A stretch of 64,000 nucleotides of DNA from Hungatella sp. (GCA_022792815.1 JAAWBS010000068.1:1-64000); one strand, 5' to 3'. Shown: positions 41,692 through 51,684, numbered from the stretch's first letter. Notes: generated from the letters alone by a model not told the origin. Numbers and translations: made by a program.

Positions 41692-42987
41692 ATGTATCCT
41701 TTGATGAAAGTACCTTCAAGAAAGATCCGCACAAAGGCGGTTTTACAATATTGCTTGCTGATCCCCTTTGTTTTGACGCATAATACATGGTTTTATTCTC
41801 TTTATGACATGAAATTTAGGGGTGTTATTATTTTGATATCAGCAGTAGTCTTCATGACCCTTGAGCGGACAAGAGAAATAAAACTGCTACTTACTTTTAT
41901 GGCTATATTTGTTATTACAATGCTGTATGATTTCTGGTTTATAGAAGACTTAAATATAAAGATACCGCTTTATAATTTTTTGTTTCTGATTGAGCCTATC
42001 ATGATCACGGCTGCAGCGTATCGATATGATGAAGAGAATTTTTGCGACAGATTCATAAAGCTGGTTTTATTTTTGGCTGTAGTCAGCTTGTTTTTTTATG
42101 TTGTTGGTCTGATTGATGCGGATTTTCTGATCAGGAATCATTTTCTTCATAAAGTACAGATGAAGAGGCTTACCTATACAGATTATTATTGCAACTTGTT
42201 CTATGCGTTAAGGACAAGAGAATTGGACCGCAATGTGGGGATGTTTTGTGAACCTGGTTTGTATCAGATCCTATTGATATCCGCCATATATATACTGGTT
42301 TTTTATCCGGAGAAATCCAAAATCAGGCATCAGTACGTATCAATGTTTCTGTTAATCGTGACACTGATTACAACAAAGTCCGCAACCGGTATGCTCAGTC
42401 TTCTCATTGTAATCGGAGGGATAGCACTCTCAAACCGGAGAAATTTTAAAAGAACATTTCGACGGATCTTCTGGAGCTGTGTGTTGGCTGTCAGTGCCAT
42501 AGTCATGATCGATCTGACAGTAAATGGAAGCGCTTCCTATGTATATAAGGTCTTATTGGAAAAGGTTTTAAATATAGGAAGTTCAGAACCTACGACTGGA
42601 AGCGTGCGGATGCTGACCATGAAAACCATGACCCAATTGATTATCGCCAATCCTTTTGGATATGGATTTTCCTATGTGTCGGATTATCTGAAAGCGCATG
42701 CAGAATATGCCGTAGCGGCAGAGATTTTTGTTACAGCAGGTGCGATTGGCATTATGCCTATGTGCTATTGTCTGTATTACTTCTTTAAGAAGGGCTATTA
42801 TAACAGGAAACGGTTTATTCAATTTGCAGTATTGATTTTGCTGTATTTTAATATCGCATTGGCCCAGTCGAGAGAATTTTATCCGGCCATATTGGTTTTG
42901 TTTTATCTGAAACCAAATCCCAAAGCGAAGGGACAGGGAATACCCTATCAGAAATCAGTCCCGAAAGGAGTGCTCTGTGAGACTTGA
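41692..42987 (+). CDS. Wzy-like polysaccharide polymerase (multi-spanning membrane protein)
   Basis: 431 residues, very hydrophobic, with about 10-12 helices and a larger loop in the middle (around FLIRNHFLHKVQMKRLTYTD). O-antigen polymerases share this topology but little sequence, so the call rests on topology, size and position between transferases and the flippase. ATG 41692 is preferred because GGAGG lies five bases upstream; the in-frame ATG at 41677 has no ribosome site. It would link repeat units at the outer face of the membrane. Its end overlaps the flippase start. Confidence 0.75.
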   Translation: MYPLMKVPSRKIRTKAVLQYCLLIPFVLTHNTWFYSLYDMKFRGVIILISAVVFMTLERTREIKLLLTFMAIFVITMLYDFWFIEDLNIKIPLYNFLFLIEPIMITAAAYRYDEENFCDRFIKLVLFLAVVSLFFYVVGLIDADFLIRNHFLHKVQMKRLTYTDYYCNLFYALRTRELDRNVGMFCEPGLYQILLISAIYILVFYPEKSKIRHQYVSMFLLIVTLITTKSATGMLSLLIVIGGIALSNRRNFKRTFRRIFWSCVLAVSAIVMIDLTVNGSASYVYKVLLEKVLNIGSSEPTTGSVRMLTMKTMTQLIIANPFGYGFSYVSDYLKAHAEYAVAAEIFVTAGAIGIMPMCYCLYYFFKKGYYNRKRFIQFAVLILLYFNIALAQSREFYPAILVLFYLKPNPKAKGQGIPYQKSVPKGVLCET

Positions 42988-44509
42988 ACGCACAAAAAAT
43001 ACAAAGAGAAACATGATATACGGGGTGGCTCAAAAGATGGTATCCATCATTTTTCCCTTTCTCATCAGGACGGTAATGATTCGTTCTCTTGGGATTGAGT
43101 ATTTGGGTATCAATAACCTGTTTGCCTCTATATTAAGCGTGTTGAGTCTGGCGGAGTTAGGGTTTGGAAGTGCGCTGGTTTTTTCCATGTACAGACCCAT
43201 TGCAGAAGATAATACAGAGACCATATGTGCACTGATGAATTTTTATAAAAATTGTTATCGGGTAATAGGTCTGGTCGTGTTAACCCTTGGCCTTTTACTT
43301 TTGCCGTTTATTCGCTGTTTTGTCAAGAGTGAATTGCCGCCGGACATCAATCTGTATGCTGTATATCTGCTCACCCTATTTACCACGGTGATGACTTACT
43401 TTTTGTATTCCTATAAGAATTCACTGTTGATTGCGTTCCAGAGAGTTGACGTGAGCTCCAAAATATCACTTGTGCTGCTGACGATACAATACCTTCTCCA
43501 GGCAATCCTGTTGATTCTCTTTAGAAATTACTACTTCTATATGGTCATTGCGCCGGCTGTCAATATTTTGACCAATGTGATTACGGCCATGGCGGTATCG
43601 CGTTTGTACCCGGAATATAAGCCGGATGGAAAGATCTCCTGCCGGGAAAGAGGCGAGATCATTAAGAAGGTAAAGGCTCTGGTGACGTATAAGATCGGCA
43701 ATGTCGTCTCCAACGCGGTGGACAATATTGTGATCTCTTCCTTTCTGGGCCTTGTCATTCTGGCAAAGTACAATAACTATTATTATGTTATTACGGCATT
43801 GTTCAGTCTGCTTTCCGTCTATTATTCATCTATTACAGCGGGAATCGGCAATGGTTTAGTCAGGAATTCCCGCAGCGATAATTATCAATTATTCCATCTC
43901 TTATATGTGATTCAGATCTGGCTGGTGGGTTGGATGAGCATCTGTATGCTGTGTTTATACCAGCCTTTTATGGGGCTGTGGGGCCGATTGTCCGGTGAAA
44001 ACATCAGTCTGCCCATGGGAATCGTCATTTGCTTTGTGCTGTATTTTTATACTTGGAAAATCAATGACATCGTTCATATATACAAGGAAGCGGCGGGTAT
44101 GTGGGAATATGACAGATGGAGGCCGTTCATTGCCTCGCTTTTTAATTTGACCCTTAATCTGTTTCTGGTAAACAAAGTAGGGCTCTATGGCGTGATTTTG
44201 TCAACCGTATTCACGGAACTGCTCTTCAGTATCTGGGCAGTATACCCGTTGTTTCATTATTATTTTGAAAAAAGGATATGGGACTACTATAAATGGCTGA
44301 TGGAATATACGCTGTTTTACCTTGCTGTCGGAATGATTACGTTTTGGATATGCGGAACCGTCGCGGGAGACGGTCTGTCTGCATTGCTGTTGAAAGGGCT
44401 GATCTGTGTACTGATCCCTAATCTCCTGTTTTTGGGAATCGTCAAATGGACGGGGAACGAGGCTGCTATACATTGGCTGCTGGATAAGATGAGCTGCAGA
44501 TCTAAATAG
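42977..44509 (+). CDS. Wzx-like flippase (polysaccharide biosynthesis protein, MOP superfamily)
   Basis: 510 residues with about 12-14 membrane helices and the typical N-terminus for this family (NMIYGVAQKMVSIIFPFLIR, then SLGIEYLGINNLFASILSVL). It flips lipid-linked repeat units to the outer face. The start is GTG at 42977 with AAAGGAG six bases upstream, inside the end of the polymerase gene (11-base overlap). Together with the polymerase-like protein it defines a Wzx/Wzy-dependent pathway. Confidence 0.92.
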   Translation: MRLERTKNTKRNMIYGVAQKMVSIIFPFLIRTVMIRSLGIEYLGINNLFASILSVLSLAELGFGSALVFSMYRPIAEDNTETICALMNFYKNCYRVIGLVVLTLGLLLLPFIRCFVKSELPPDINLYAVYLLTLFTTVMTYFLYSYKNSLLIAFQRVDVSSKISLVLLTIQYLLQAILLILFRNYYFYMVIAPAVNILTNVITAMAVSRLYPEYKPDGKISCRERGEIIKKVKALVTYKIGNVVSNAVDNIVISSFLGLVILAKYNNYYYVITALFSLLSVYYSSITAGIGNGLVRNSRSDNYQLFHLLYVIQIWLVGWMSICMLCLYQPFMGLWGRLSGENISLPMGIVICFVLYFYTWKINDIVHIYKEAAGMWEYDRWRPFIASLFNLTLNLFLVNKVGLYGVILSTVFTELLFSIWAVYPLFHYYFEKRIWDYYKWLMEYTLFYLAVGMITFWICGTVAGDGLSALLLKGLICVLIPNLLFLGIVKWTGNEAAIHWLLDKMSCRSK

Positions 44510-44530
44510 CATAAAACATGGGAGATTGAC

Positions 44531-45607
44531 ATGATGAATACAACCAATAAATCAGACAGTCGAAAACTGTATTTGGATTTTTTGAGGATTTTTGCCATCT
44601 TTTTGGTTCTCTTTACTCATACCGGAACCATGGGGAGTAAGCTTTATACGATTGCGGAAAGCCCTCTGTTGAGGATTTTATATTTGTATCTTGATTGTTT
44701 CAGAACCATTAATAATCCGCTGCTGTTTATGATATCAGGTGTGCTTTTATTGGGAGGTGAGGAATCCATAGGGAAGATCTGGAGAAAGAGGGTTTTGAGA
44801 TTTAGCCTTGTTTTGATCATATTCACTTACATTCAGGGAATCTTCGCATGTGTGATACAGCGGGATTTTTCAAATTTTAGTCCGGCAGAGATATTTATAA
44901 AAATGTTGGCCCAGCCCGTCAGGCCTTCCTACTGGTATCTATACAGTTACCTGTCATTTTTAGCGATGCTTCCGTTTTTAAGGGCTGTTTCGGCGAGAAT
45001 GGACCGTACCATGTTGATCTATCTGCTTGTTTTGACCATCGTTGTACAAGATCTATTTCCTATAATCAGCTGTTTTTTGGGGATTGAGAAGGTGAATTTT
45101 AATTTTTTTCTCAATACGTTTTATGTGCTGTATCCCTTAATAGGGTTTTACCTGGATAAGCATTTTGAAGATATTCGAAAAAATTATAAAAATCTCAATG
45201 CGGTATTGCTGTGCGGCTCCTTCTGCGGACTGACGGCTGCGGTGGCTTTTACTTTACATATGTACGAGAAGACCAATACATGGACAGAAAAGTATATCGT
45301 ATTGTTTTACACCATCTCAGCGATTGCAGTATTTTGTATCATGAGACAGCTCTGCGAATTCCTCGTAAGCAATCATTTGATTTCTTCAGCGGCAAAAAAG
45401 CGGATAAAAAGTTTTAGTGAGGCGACCTTTGGAATCTATTTGTTAGAGAATATCCTGGAAAGAATAACTGCCGTTTCCTATAGGGTCTTCGGTGTGATTC
45501 TGCCTTCCCTGCCGGCGTGCCTGCTTTACCTGGCGGTTACCATGGTCCTGGGGTGGGGCGTCGTGTCGGTGCTGAAGAAGTATTCGCCTTTGGGGAAATT
45601 GATATAA
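44531..45607 (+). CDS. Acyltransferase-3 family membrane protein, second copy
   Basis: 358 residues with about ten helices. The N-terminal motif KLYLDFLRIFAIFLVLFTHT has the conserved Arg and His of acyltransferase-3 enzymes. It resembles the group of OafA-like and exopolysaccharide acyltransferases rather than being a duplicate of the gene at 36307; the two share only the family pattern. It probably adds an O-acyl group to the repeat unit. GGGAG precedes the ATG at 44531; an ATG one codon later is equally possible. Confidence 0.88.
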   Translation: MMNTTNKSDSRKLYLDFLRIFAIFLVLFTHTGTMGSKLYTIAESPLLRILYLYLDCFRTINNPLLFMISGVLLLGGEESIGKIWRKRVLRFSLVLIIFTYIQGIFACVIQRDFSNFSPAEIFIKMLAQPVRPSYWYLYSYLSFLAMLPFLRAVSARMDRTMLIYLLVLTIVVQDLFPIISCFLGIEKVNFNFFLNTFYVLYPLIGFYLDKHFEDIRKNYKNLNAVLLCGSFCGLTAAVAFTLHMYEKTNTWTEKYIVLFYTISAIAVFCIMRQLCEFLVSNHLISSAAKKRIKSFSEATFGIYLLENILERITAVSYRVFGVILPSLPACLLYLAVTMVLGWGVVSVLKKYSPLGKLI

Positions 45608-45631
45608 GTTTAGAACAGTGAGGAAACAATT

Positions 45632-47128
45632 ATGATTTTTAATTCCATCCAGTTTTTGATTTTCTTTCCGATAGTTTTTATGGTATATTTTCTGCTCCCG
45701 GCAAAGATCAGATATATGTGGCTGCTGATATCCAGTTACTATTTTTATATGTGCTGGAATCCGAAGTATATTTTTTTGATTTTGTTTTCCACTGTGATCA
45801 CATACCTAAGCGGTCTATCCATGGAAGCGGTAAGAAAAAAATCATTTAGCGGTGAGACTCAAAAACATTATCTGAACGCCTGTGTGGCCGTGAGCTTTCT
45901 TTTGAATCTGCTGATACTATTTTACTTTAAATACTTTGAATTTGCCGTTGCCACCATAAATCGTATCATCGGAGCGGCAGGGGTGAGAATCTCCGTGCCG
46001 GCCTATGATGTGATGCTTCCTGTGGGGATTTCTTTCTATATTTTTCAGGCTTTGGGATATACGATCGACGTGTATCGAGGGGAAATCCATGGGGAAAAGA
46101 ATTTTTTTCGCTATGCACTTTTTGTCTCGTTCTTTCCCCAACTGGTGGCAGGGCCCATCGAACGTTCGAAAAACCTTCTGAACCAAGTGGACAAGCCCAC
46201 CTATTTTGAGGCGGAGCACGCGCGTCATGGTCTTCTCACCATGGCTTATGGACTTTTTATGAAGGTGGTGGTCGCGGATCGGCTCGCAGGTATTATCAAT
46301 CCGATTTACAGTGACTGGAACAGCCAATCAGGCATGAGCATTATGGCAGCCACGATCCTTTTTGCATTTCAGATTTACTGTGATTTTGAGGGATACTCTC
46401 AGCTGGCTATCGGCAGCGCCCAGGTCCTTGGATTTCACATAAATCAGAACTTCAAAACCCCATATCTCTGTACCAGTATCCGGGACTTCTGGCAGAGATG
46501 GCATATATCGCTTACCAGCTGGTTTCGGGACTATTTATACATTCCTCTGGGAGGAAACAGGAAGGGGAAACTGAGAAAATACGGCAATACCATGATCGTG
46601 TTTCTGGTATCCGGTTTATGGCATGGCGCCGGATGGCATTTTGTGGCATGGGGGGGGGTAAATGGGATTTACAATATCGTACAGGACCTTACGGATTCTG
46701 TCAGGCAGAAAGTATATCAGATTTTAAAGATTGACACGACTGCATTCTTCTGGAAATGTTTTTGCGGGTTTGTCACATTTTTCTTTATTGATATCTCATG
46801 GCTGTTTTTCAGGGCAGACGGCATTGGTCAGTCTGTCTCCATGCTGAGAAAGATATGGAACGAGCTCAACCCGTGGTATTTTTTCTCAGATGAATTCTAT
46901 AACCTTTTTGGGACGGCAAAGGATGTTGCGGTCACGCTGTTTTCACTGTTTATCATAGCCCTGATCGACGTCTTTCGGAGAATAGGATTTGATCTGAGAG
47001 GATATCTGTTAGAGCAACAGATCATATACCGATGGGTATTTTATTTTGCGGTGATCTTTATCATTATGTTATGGGGAGCGTACGGGAGCGGTTATGAACA
47101 GACACAGTTTATCTATTTCCAGTTTTAA
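45632..47128 (+). CDS. MBOAT-family O-acyltransferase (AlgI/DltB-like)
   Basis: 498-residue membrane-bound O-acyltransferase that would pass acyl groups to the outside for modification of the polymer, as AlgI does for alginate. Family landmarks are FISFYIFQALGYTIDVYRG-type SFYIFQALGYTIDVYRGEI, FFPQLVAGPIERSKNLLNQ, RDFWQRWHISLTSWFRDYLY and SGLWHGAGWHFVAWG with the conserved active-site histidine. AGGA precedes the ATG. The next gene starts inside its last codons, a typical MBOAT plus SGNH-partner arrangement. Confidence 0.94.
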   Translation: MIFNSIQFLIFFPIVFMVYFLLPAKIRYMWLLISSYYFYMCWNPKYIFLILFSTVITYLSGLSMEAVRKKSFSGETQKHYLNACVAVSFLLNLLILFYFKYFEFAVATINRIIGAAGVRISVPAYDVMLPVGISFYIFQALGYTIDVYRGEIHGEKNFFRYALFVSFFPQLVAGPIERSKNLLNQVDKPTYFEAEHARHGLLTMAYGLFMKVVVADRLAGIINPIYSDWNSQSGMSIMAATILFAFQIYCDFEGYSQLAIGSAQVLGFHINQNFKTPYLCTSIRDFWQRWHISLTSWFRDYLYIPLGGNRKGKLRKYGNTMIVFLVSGLWHGAGWHFVAWGGVNGIYNIVQDLTDSVRQKVYQILKIDTTAFFWKCFCGFVTFFFIDISWLFFRADGIGQSVSMLRKIWNELNPWYFFSDEFYNLFGTAKDVAVTLFSLFIIALIDVFRRIGFDLRGYLLEQQIIYRWVFYFAVIFIIMLWGAYGSGYEQTQFIYFQF

Positions 47129-48053
47129 AACAAATTTCATATTTTTAGGAAAAGCGTTGTTTATGTTTGGGTCAGTGATCCTGTTTTGCTTTCAGGTGGT
47201 GATGCCTCAATATTCGGGAGGCTATAATGGGGCTCTCGTCGACAAGGTGGAGCGGCTGAAATCTATCCGTGGGGCAAAGATGGTATTGATCGGAAATTCC
47301 AATGTGTCATTTGGAATGGATTCCCGGAAATTAGAGCAGGCTTTTGGTATGCCGGTTGTCAACATGGGGCTTCACGGAGGCTTGAAAAATGTGTTCCACG
47401 AAGAGATGGCCAGACTAAATGTCTGTGAGGGTGATATTTACATTATCTGCCATACCAGTTTTTCAGACGAAAATCTTCTTGGAGATAAGGCTTTGGTTTG
47501 GAATACGATTGAGAATCACTTTGAACTGTGGCCGCTTCTGCGCTCCCAGGATATCTGGCCTATGATGGAAGCGTATCCTGTGTATCTGAAAAAGTGCCTG
47601 GAACTTTTTGTATCCGGCAGAGGAAATGGTCTGCCGGGAGGGTGTTATTCGAGGGATGCGTTCAATGAATATGGAGATGTTGCCTTGGAACGTAATACTT
47701 CGGAGTATACATTTGAATCACCGGTCCCCGCCCCGGCGATCAATGATACGGTAATTGACAGGATCAATGAACTGTCTGAATGGCTGTCGGAAAGGGGAGC
47801 GACACTTTTGGTGGCAGGCTACCCGATCGGAAAGGGGGAGCTGACGGCGCCGGAGGAGGAATTTGTCAAGGCCAAAGAGGAGCTGACGAAAAGGCTGTCG
47901 TGCCCTGTCATCTCGGATTACCGGGATTATATGTTTGACTATAATCTGTTTTATAATACGGATCTGCATCTGACAACAGAAGGCGCGGCGCTGAGAACCC
48001 AGCAGCTGATCGAGGATCTGCAGCAGTGGATGGGACAGGATGCCGATCCGTGA
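47094..48053 (+). CDS. SGNH-like (AlgJ/DltD-like) partner of the MBOAT protein
   Basis: 319 residues with one N-terminal membrane anchor (about 13-34) and an extracellular domain. The GNSNVSFGMDS segment stands where SGNH/AlgJ-type proteins carry GDS or GNS, and DLHLTTEGAALRTQQL near the C-terminus has the Asp-x-His of the catalytic pair. It should complete acyl transfer outside the cell with the MBOAT enzyme. It overlaps the MBOAT gene by 35 bases, so the two are made together. Confidence 0.8.
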   Translation: MNRHSLSISSFKTNFIFLGKALFMFGSVILFCFQVVMPQYSGGYNGALVDKVERLKSIRGAKMVLIGNSNVSFGMDSRKLEQAFGMPVVNMGLHGGLKNVFHEEMARLNVCEGDIYIICHTSFSDENLLGDKALVWNTIENHFELWPLLRSQDIWPMMEAYPVYLKKCLELFVSGRGNGLPGGCYSRDAFNEYGDVALERNTSEYTFESPVPAPAINDTVIDRINELSEWLSERGATLLVAGYPIGKGELTAPEEEFVKAKEELTKRLSCPVISDYRDYMFDYNLFYNTDLHLTTEGAALRTQQLIEDLQQWMGQDADP

Positions 48054-48068
48054 AGAAGGGAGATTTCT

Positions 48069-49190
48069 ATGAAAAAGACAATAAAGATAGCATTTGATTA
48101 TCAGATATTTCAGGAGCAGAGATTCGGAGGCGTATCCCGCTACTTCTATGAGCTGTATAAGGAAATGTCCTCTTATGAGAACTGCAGGGTGTACATTCCG
48201 GTCTTGTTTTCCAGGAATGCCTATTTAAAGCAGATAGATGTCTGCAGGGAGTTAAGGGATTTTAAGTTTAACAGAAACCGCTTTGTGAATATGTTCTTTA
48301 GTTTTATCAATCGTTTGTATGTCAGATATACTATCAAAAGACAGAAGATGGATATCGTCCATCCGACTTGGAACCATGGGTATCTGAATGAAGAATATAA
48401 AGACCGTCTGGTTGTCACGATTCACGATATGATCCATGAAATTTATTGGGGGGATACGGCTCAAAAGGGGATTGAGAGAAAGAGGAAGATGATTTACGAT
48501 GCAAAAGCGATTATCGCAGTATCGGAAAACACGAAAAAAGATATTCTTAAGCTTTATCCGGATGTTTCTGAAGATAAAATAAAGGTGATCTACCATGGGA
48601 CGAATCATTTGCCCCAACCGACGAAACCCGTGGGACTTCGCATCCCAAGTCAGTATATATTATTTGTCGGCAAGAGGAGCGATTACAAGAATGCAGAAAT
48701 TGTCTATGAGGCAATGAGCAGTCTGACCGCATCCTATCCGGAACTTTATCTATTTCTTGTGGGAGGAGGGGAGATAAGCGGCCGGGAATGGGAAGTGTTA
48801 GATCAATTGCAATTGAGACATAGAGTGATACAGGAAAATGTAAATGATGCCGAATTGGCATATCTGTATTCCCATGCGGTTTGTTTCGTGTATCCTTCTA
48901 AATATGAGGGATTCGGATTTCCTCTTCTGGAGGCGTTCGATAACAATTGCCCGGTGGTTTCCAGCAATGCCAGCTGTCTGCCGGAAATTGGCGCCGACGG
49001 AGCTCTTTATTTTAATCCTGACGACGAGGCAGAGCTGAAAGGGATCATTGAGAGGATTCTGGAAGATGAGGAGCTGAGAGAGAACTGTGTGATACGCGGC
49101 AGGGAGAGGATTAAGGCATTCAGCTGGGAAAAATCGGCCAGAGAGACCTTTGAAGTGTACCGGGAGGTTATGGATGGCATCGGCATATAA
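48069..49190 (+). CDS. GT4-family glycosyltransferase, last gene of the polysaccharide operon
   Basis: 373-residue retaining GT-B enzyme. It opens KIAFDYQIFQEQRFGGVSRY with FYELYKEM, typical of mannosyl- or rhamnosyl-type GT4 proteins. The C-terminal domain has YILFVGKRSDYKNAEIVYEA and the EX7E-type YPSKYEGFGFPLLEAFDNNC. AAGGGAG precedes the ATG. It comes after the acylation genes, and no further locus gene follows, so it may have been added to the operon later. Donor unknown. Confidence 0.92.
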   Translation: MKKTIKIAFDYQIFQEQRFGGVSRYFYELYKEMSSYENCRVYIPVLFSRNAYLKQIDVCRELRDFKFNRNRFVNMFFSFINRLYVRYTIKRQKMDIVHPTWNHGYLNEEYKDRLVVTIHDMIHEIYWGDTAQKGIERKRKMIYDAKAIIAVSENTKKDILKLYPDVSEDKIKVIYHGTNHLPQPTKPVGLRIPSQYILFVGKRSDYKNAEIVYEAMSSLTASYPELYLFLVGGGEISGREWEVLDQLQLRHRVIQENVNDAELAYLYSHAVCFVYPSKYEGFGFPLLEAFDNNCPVVSSNASCLPEIGADGALYFNPDDEAELKGIIERILEDEELRENCVIRGRERIKAFSWEKSARETFEVYREVMDGIGI

Positions 49191-49194
49191 AGCG

Positions 49195-49278
49195 CCGCTT
49201 TATGGCAGATGGGCATCTATGTAACCGGCTCCAATTCGAAACTGGTTTCCCGGTCATCGCGCTGGGGGATTTTTTTTT
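49195..49278 (+). terminator. Structured region with T9 tract after the polysaccharide operon
   Basis: Nine Ts (49270-49278) follow a region that can fold as a three-way junction: closing AGCGC/GCGCT, a small AGATG-GG-CATCT hairpin and an ACCGG/CCGGT stem. It is not a textbook terminator because five G bases and an A separate the closing stem from the T-run, but termination here fits the change of gene set. Confidence 0.4.
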
Positions 49279-49377
49279 GCGAAGGGAGTATTAGGATTTT
49301 GGAGGCTTCTTTTCCAGGTTTTTTAGAGATTTCGATGGTATGATGGAGAAAGAATCGAGGAAAAGGAGCAGATGGCT

Positions 49378-51684
49378 ATGAAGATTACATACAGAAAGAA
49401 TATGGCCTGGGTCTTAGCGGCGGTGCTGGCGGCGGGCTTTTTGGGAGGGTGTCAGAAATCTCCTGACCAAGGGGGAGGCGAAATGGCTTCGGCAGGGCAG
49501 GGAGAGACCGGCGGGGCCTACGAGAACCGGGGACAGACCCTGCAGGACAAAGACGGGGACAAGGCGCCGGGAGCCATGGGGAGATACGAGGAGACGAAGG
49601 TGGTGCTGCCGCAGGAGGCAGAGGGGCAGTCCTTTATTCAGCTTGAGTACGGGATAAACGGGAATATAGAGCTTTTTACAGCAGACCGGGATCAGGCTAC
49701 CGGGGATGTGAGAGAGGTGTTTCGGTATGAATATGGAGATGGGGAGTGGGAGAGGGACGAGACCTGGACGGGCAATGATGTGCTGAGAGAAGGGGAGATC
49801 GATCTAAACTATGTGACTCTTGGCATGGACGGCCGATACTATATGGGCGGCACGGACCAGGACTATGTCTATCATCTGTTTAGGCTGGAGGAGGGAGGCA
49901 GCGAGGAGCTTCTCTCGGAGGCATTTAAACCTGAGGAGGGACGGGACTATGGCCTTTTGCCGGCCAAATTCGAGATTCTGGAGAATGAGAACATCCTGAT
50001 TTACGGATACAGCGAAGGGTTTCTCTATGAGCCTGACGGGCGGCTCCTTTTTACGATGACAAAGGATTTTTCCGGCAGCACTGATGACGCCAGAGGGTTC
50101 TGCGAGGGCAGTGAATTTGTGACTGTGCTGGATGACCGTCTGGTCCGTTATGATCTGCGGGACGGGAAGGTGACCGAGACCATAGAGTTGGGCGAGGTGA
50201 CGGGAGGAAGGCTGGGCCTGGAGCTGTCAGGAGACGGAGCGGGTGGAGTCTACTGTGCCAGTGAGACAGGGCTGTCCCATATCAATAAAGGCGGGACTCT
50301 GTGGGAGATACTCATAGACGGAAGCCTCAATCACATGGGGATGAGGAGCCTGTATTTGAAGAAGTTTCTTCCCGGAGGGGCGGATGACTATTATGGGGTC
50401 TTTGTCAGTGAGGGCGGCAGAGGAATACAGATGTTCCGTTATGAGTACAATCCCGAGCTGGCATCGGTTCCCCCCACGGGGCTGACGGTCTACGCCCTGA
50501 GAGATCACTCCACCGTGCGTCAGGCCGTGTCTCTGTTCCAGAGTCTTCATCCGGAGGTAAAGGTGGAGTTTCGGACGGCTGTGGAGGAGAACGGGACAGT
50601 CACGGAGGAGATGATACAGGGGCTGAATACGGAGCTTTTGGGAGGAAAAGGTGCGGATGTACTGATTTTGGACGGCCTTCCCGTAAAATCCTACATCGAA
50701 AAGGGCATCTTGATGGATCTGAGCGATGTGGTGGAGGAGCTTGAGAGCTCCGGGGAGATGTTTGACAATCTTTTAGAGGGATTTCGGAGGGAGGACGGGA
50801 CGATTTATCAGATTCCGGCCAGAGCGGCATTTCCTCTGGTGCTGGGCCGGGAGGAGGCCGTGAAAGCCTATGACAGCCTGGGTTCCATCGCAGAGTATCA
50901 GGGGGAAAAGCCGCTGATCGCCAGGGATCTTTATGAGAATCTTCTCAGAAAAATCGGGTATCTGTGTTATGAAGAGCTGTTTGGAGAGGGAGAGAACATA
51001 AAAAATCGGGAGGTGCTTGTGGCCTATCTGAAGGCGGTAAAGGCCATCGGGGAGTCCAACGGCTCCAAGACTGCCTTTTCCCAGGAGGAGATGGAGAAGT
51101 ACCGGGTCAGCAATTATACGAGTCCCACCGGATTTGTCCGGGATTCTGTGGAGTACGATATGGGAAACTGCGACAGCGGAACCGATCTTTTGGACGGATA
51201 CTGGAGTGTGTGTATTCCGGCGGAGGTGAGAAACCGACAGCCGGGAACGGTCATGGAGCCTGCGGGAAAGGTGTATCTGCCGTCGACCATGGCGGGAATC
51301 AATCAGTCTGCGGCCAATGAGGAGACGGCCAGGGAATTTATCCGGTGTCTTCTGTCCTATGATGTGCAGAAAGAAGAGCTTTACGACGGGTTCCCGGTGA
51401 GCAGAAAGGCTCTGGAGGCCTGGGCAGACAAGGATATGGAAGGGTATTCCATAGGCACCGGATTTCCCGACAGCGATTATCATCTGACTGCCGAGTGGCC
51501 CGCCGAAAACGTGCGTCAGGAGATCAATGCCATGCTGGAGACTCTGACTGTGCCTGCGGTGGCAGATGAGACGGTCATGACCATGGTCGTGGAAGGATCC
51601 AGGGATTTTCTCGACGGGAATGAGACGGCGGATCAGGCAGCTGACAAAATCCTGCGGAAGCTGGCCATCTATCTGGCGGAGTGA
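49378..51684 (+). CDS. Large binding lipoprotein with an N-terminal propeller-like region and a C-terminal sugar-binding-protein domain
   Basis: 768 residues, much longer than the 400-450 of a normal family 1 solute-binding protein. The signal peptide ends LGGC (Cys25), with a Gly/Gln-rich linker. Residues about 80-365 hold repeated beta-rich units that read like a propeller (QLEYGINGNIELFTADRDQA, YVTLGMDGRYYMGGTDQDYV, and DDRLVRYDLRDGKVTETIEL). From about 370 a binding-protein domain starts (LTVYALRDHSTVRQAVSLFQ) with LLGGKGADVLILDGLPVKSY. ATG 49378 gives a nine-base gap to GGAG; ATG 49372 is only three bases away. Two permeases follow. The ligand is unknown; the extra domain may bind polymer or another protein. 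Confidence 0.82.
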   Translation: MKITYRKNMAWVLAAVLAAGFLGGCQKSPDQGGGEMASAGQGETGGAYENRGQTLQDKDGDKAPGAMGRYEETKVVLPQEAEGQSFIQLEYGINGNIELFTADRDQATGDVREVFRYEYGDGEWERDETWTGNDVLREGEIDLNYVTLGMDGRYYMGGTDQDYVYHLFRLEEGGSEELLSEAFKPEEGRDYGLLPAKFEILENENILIYGYSEGFLYEPDGRLLFTMTKDFSGSTDDARGFCEGSEFVTVLDDRLVRYDLRDGKVTETIELGEVTGGRLGLELSGDGAGGVYCASETGLSHINKGGTLWEILIDGSLNHMGMRSLYLKKFLPGGADDYYGVFVSEGGRGIQMFRYEYNPELASVPPTGLTVYALRDHSTVRQAVSLFQSLHPEVKVEFRTAVEENGTVTEEMIQGLNTELLGGKGADVLILDGLPVKSYIEKGILMDLSDVVEELESSGEMFDNLLEGFRREDGTIYQIPARAAFPLVLGREEAVKAYDSLGSIAEYQGEKPLIARDLYENLLRKIGYLCYEELFGEGENIKNREVLVAYLKAVKAIGESNGSKTAFSQEEMEKYRVSNYTSPTGFVRDSVEYDMGNCDSGTDLLDGYWSVCIPAEVRNRQPGTVMEPAGKVYLPSTMAGINQSAANEETAREFIRCLLSYDVQKEELYDGFPVSRKALEAWADKDMEGYSIGTGFPDSDYHLTAEWPAENVRQEINAMLETLTVPAVADETVMTMVVEGSRDFLDGNETADQAADKILRKLAIYLAE

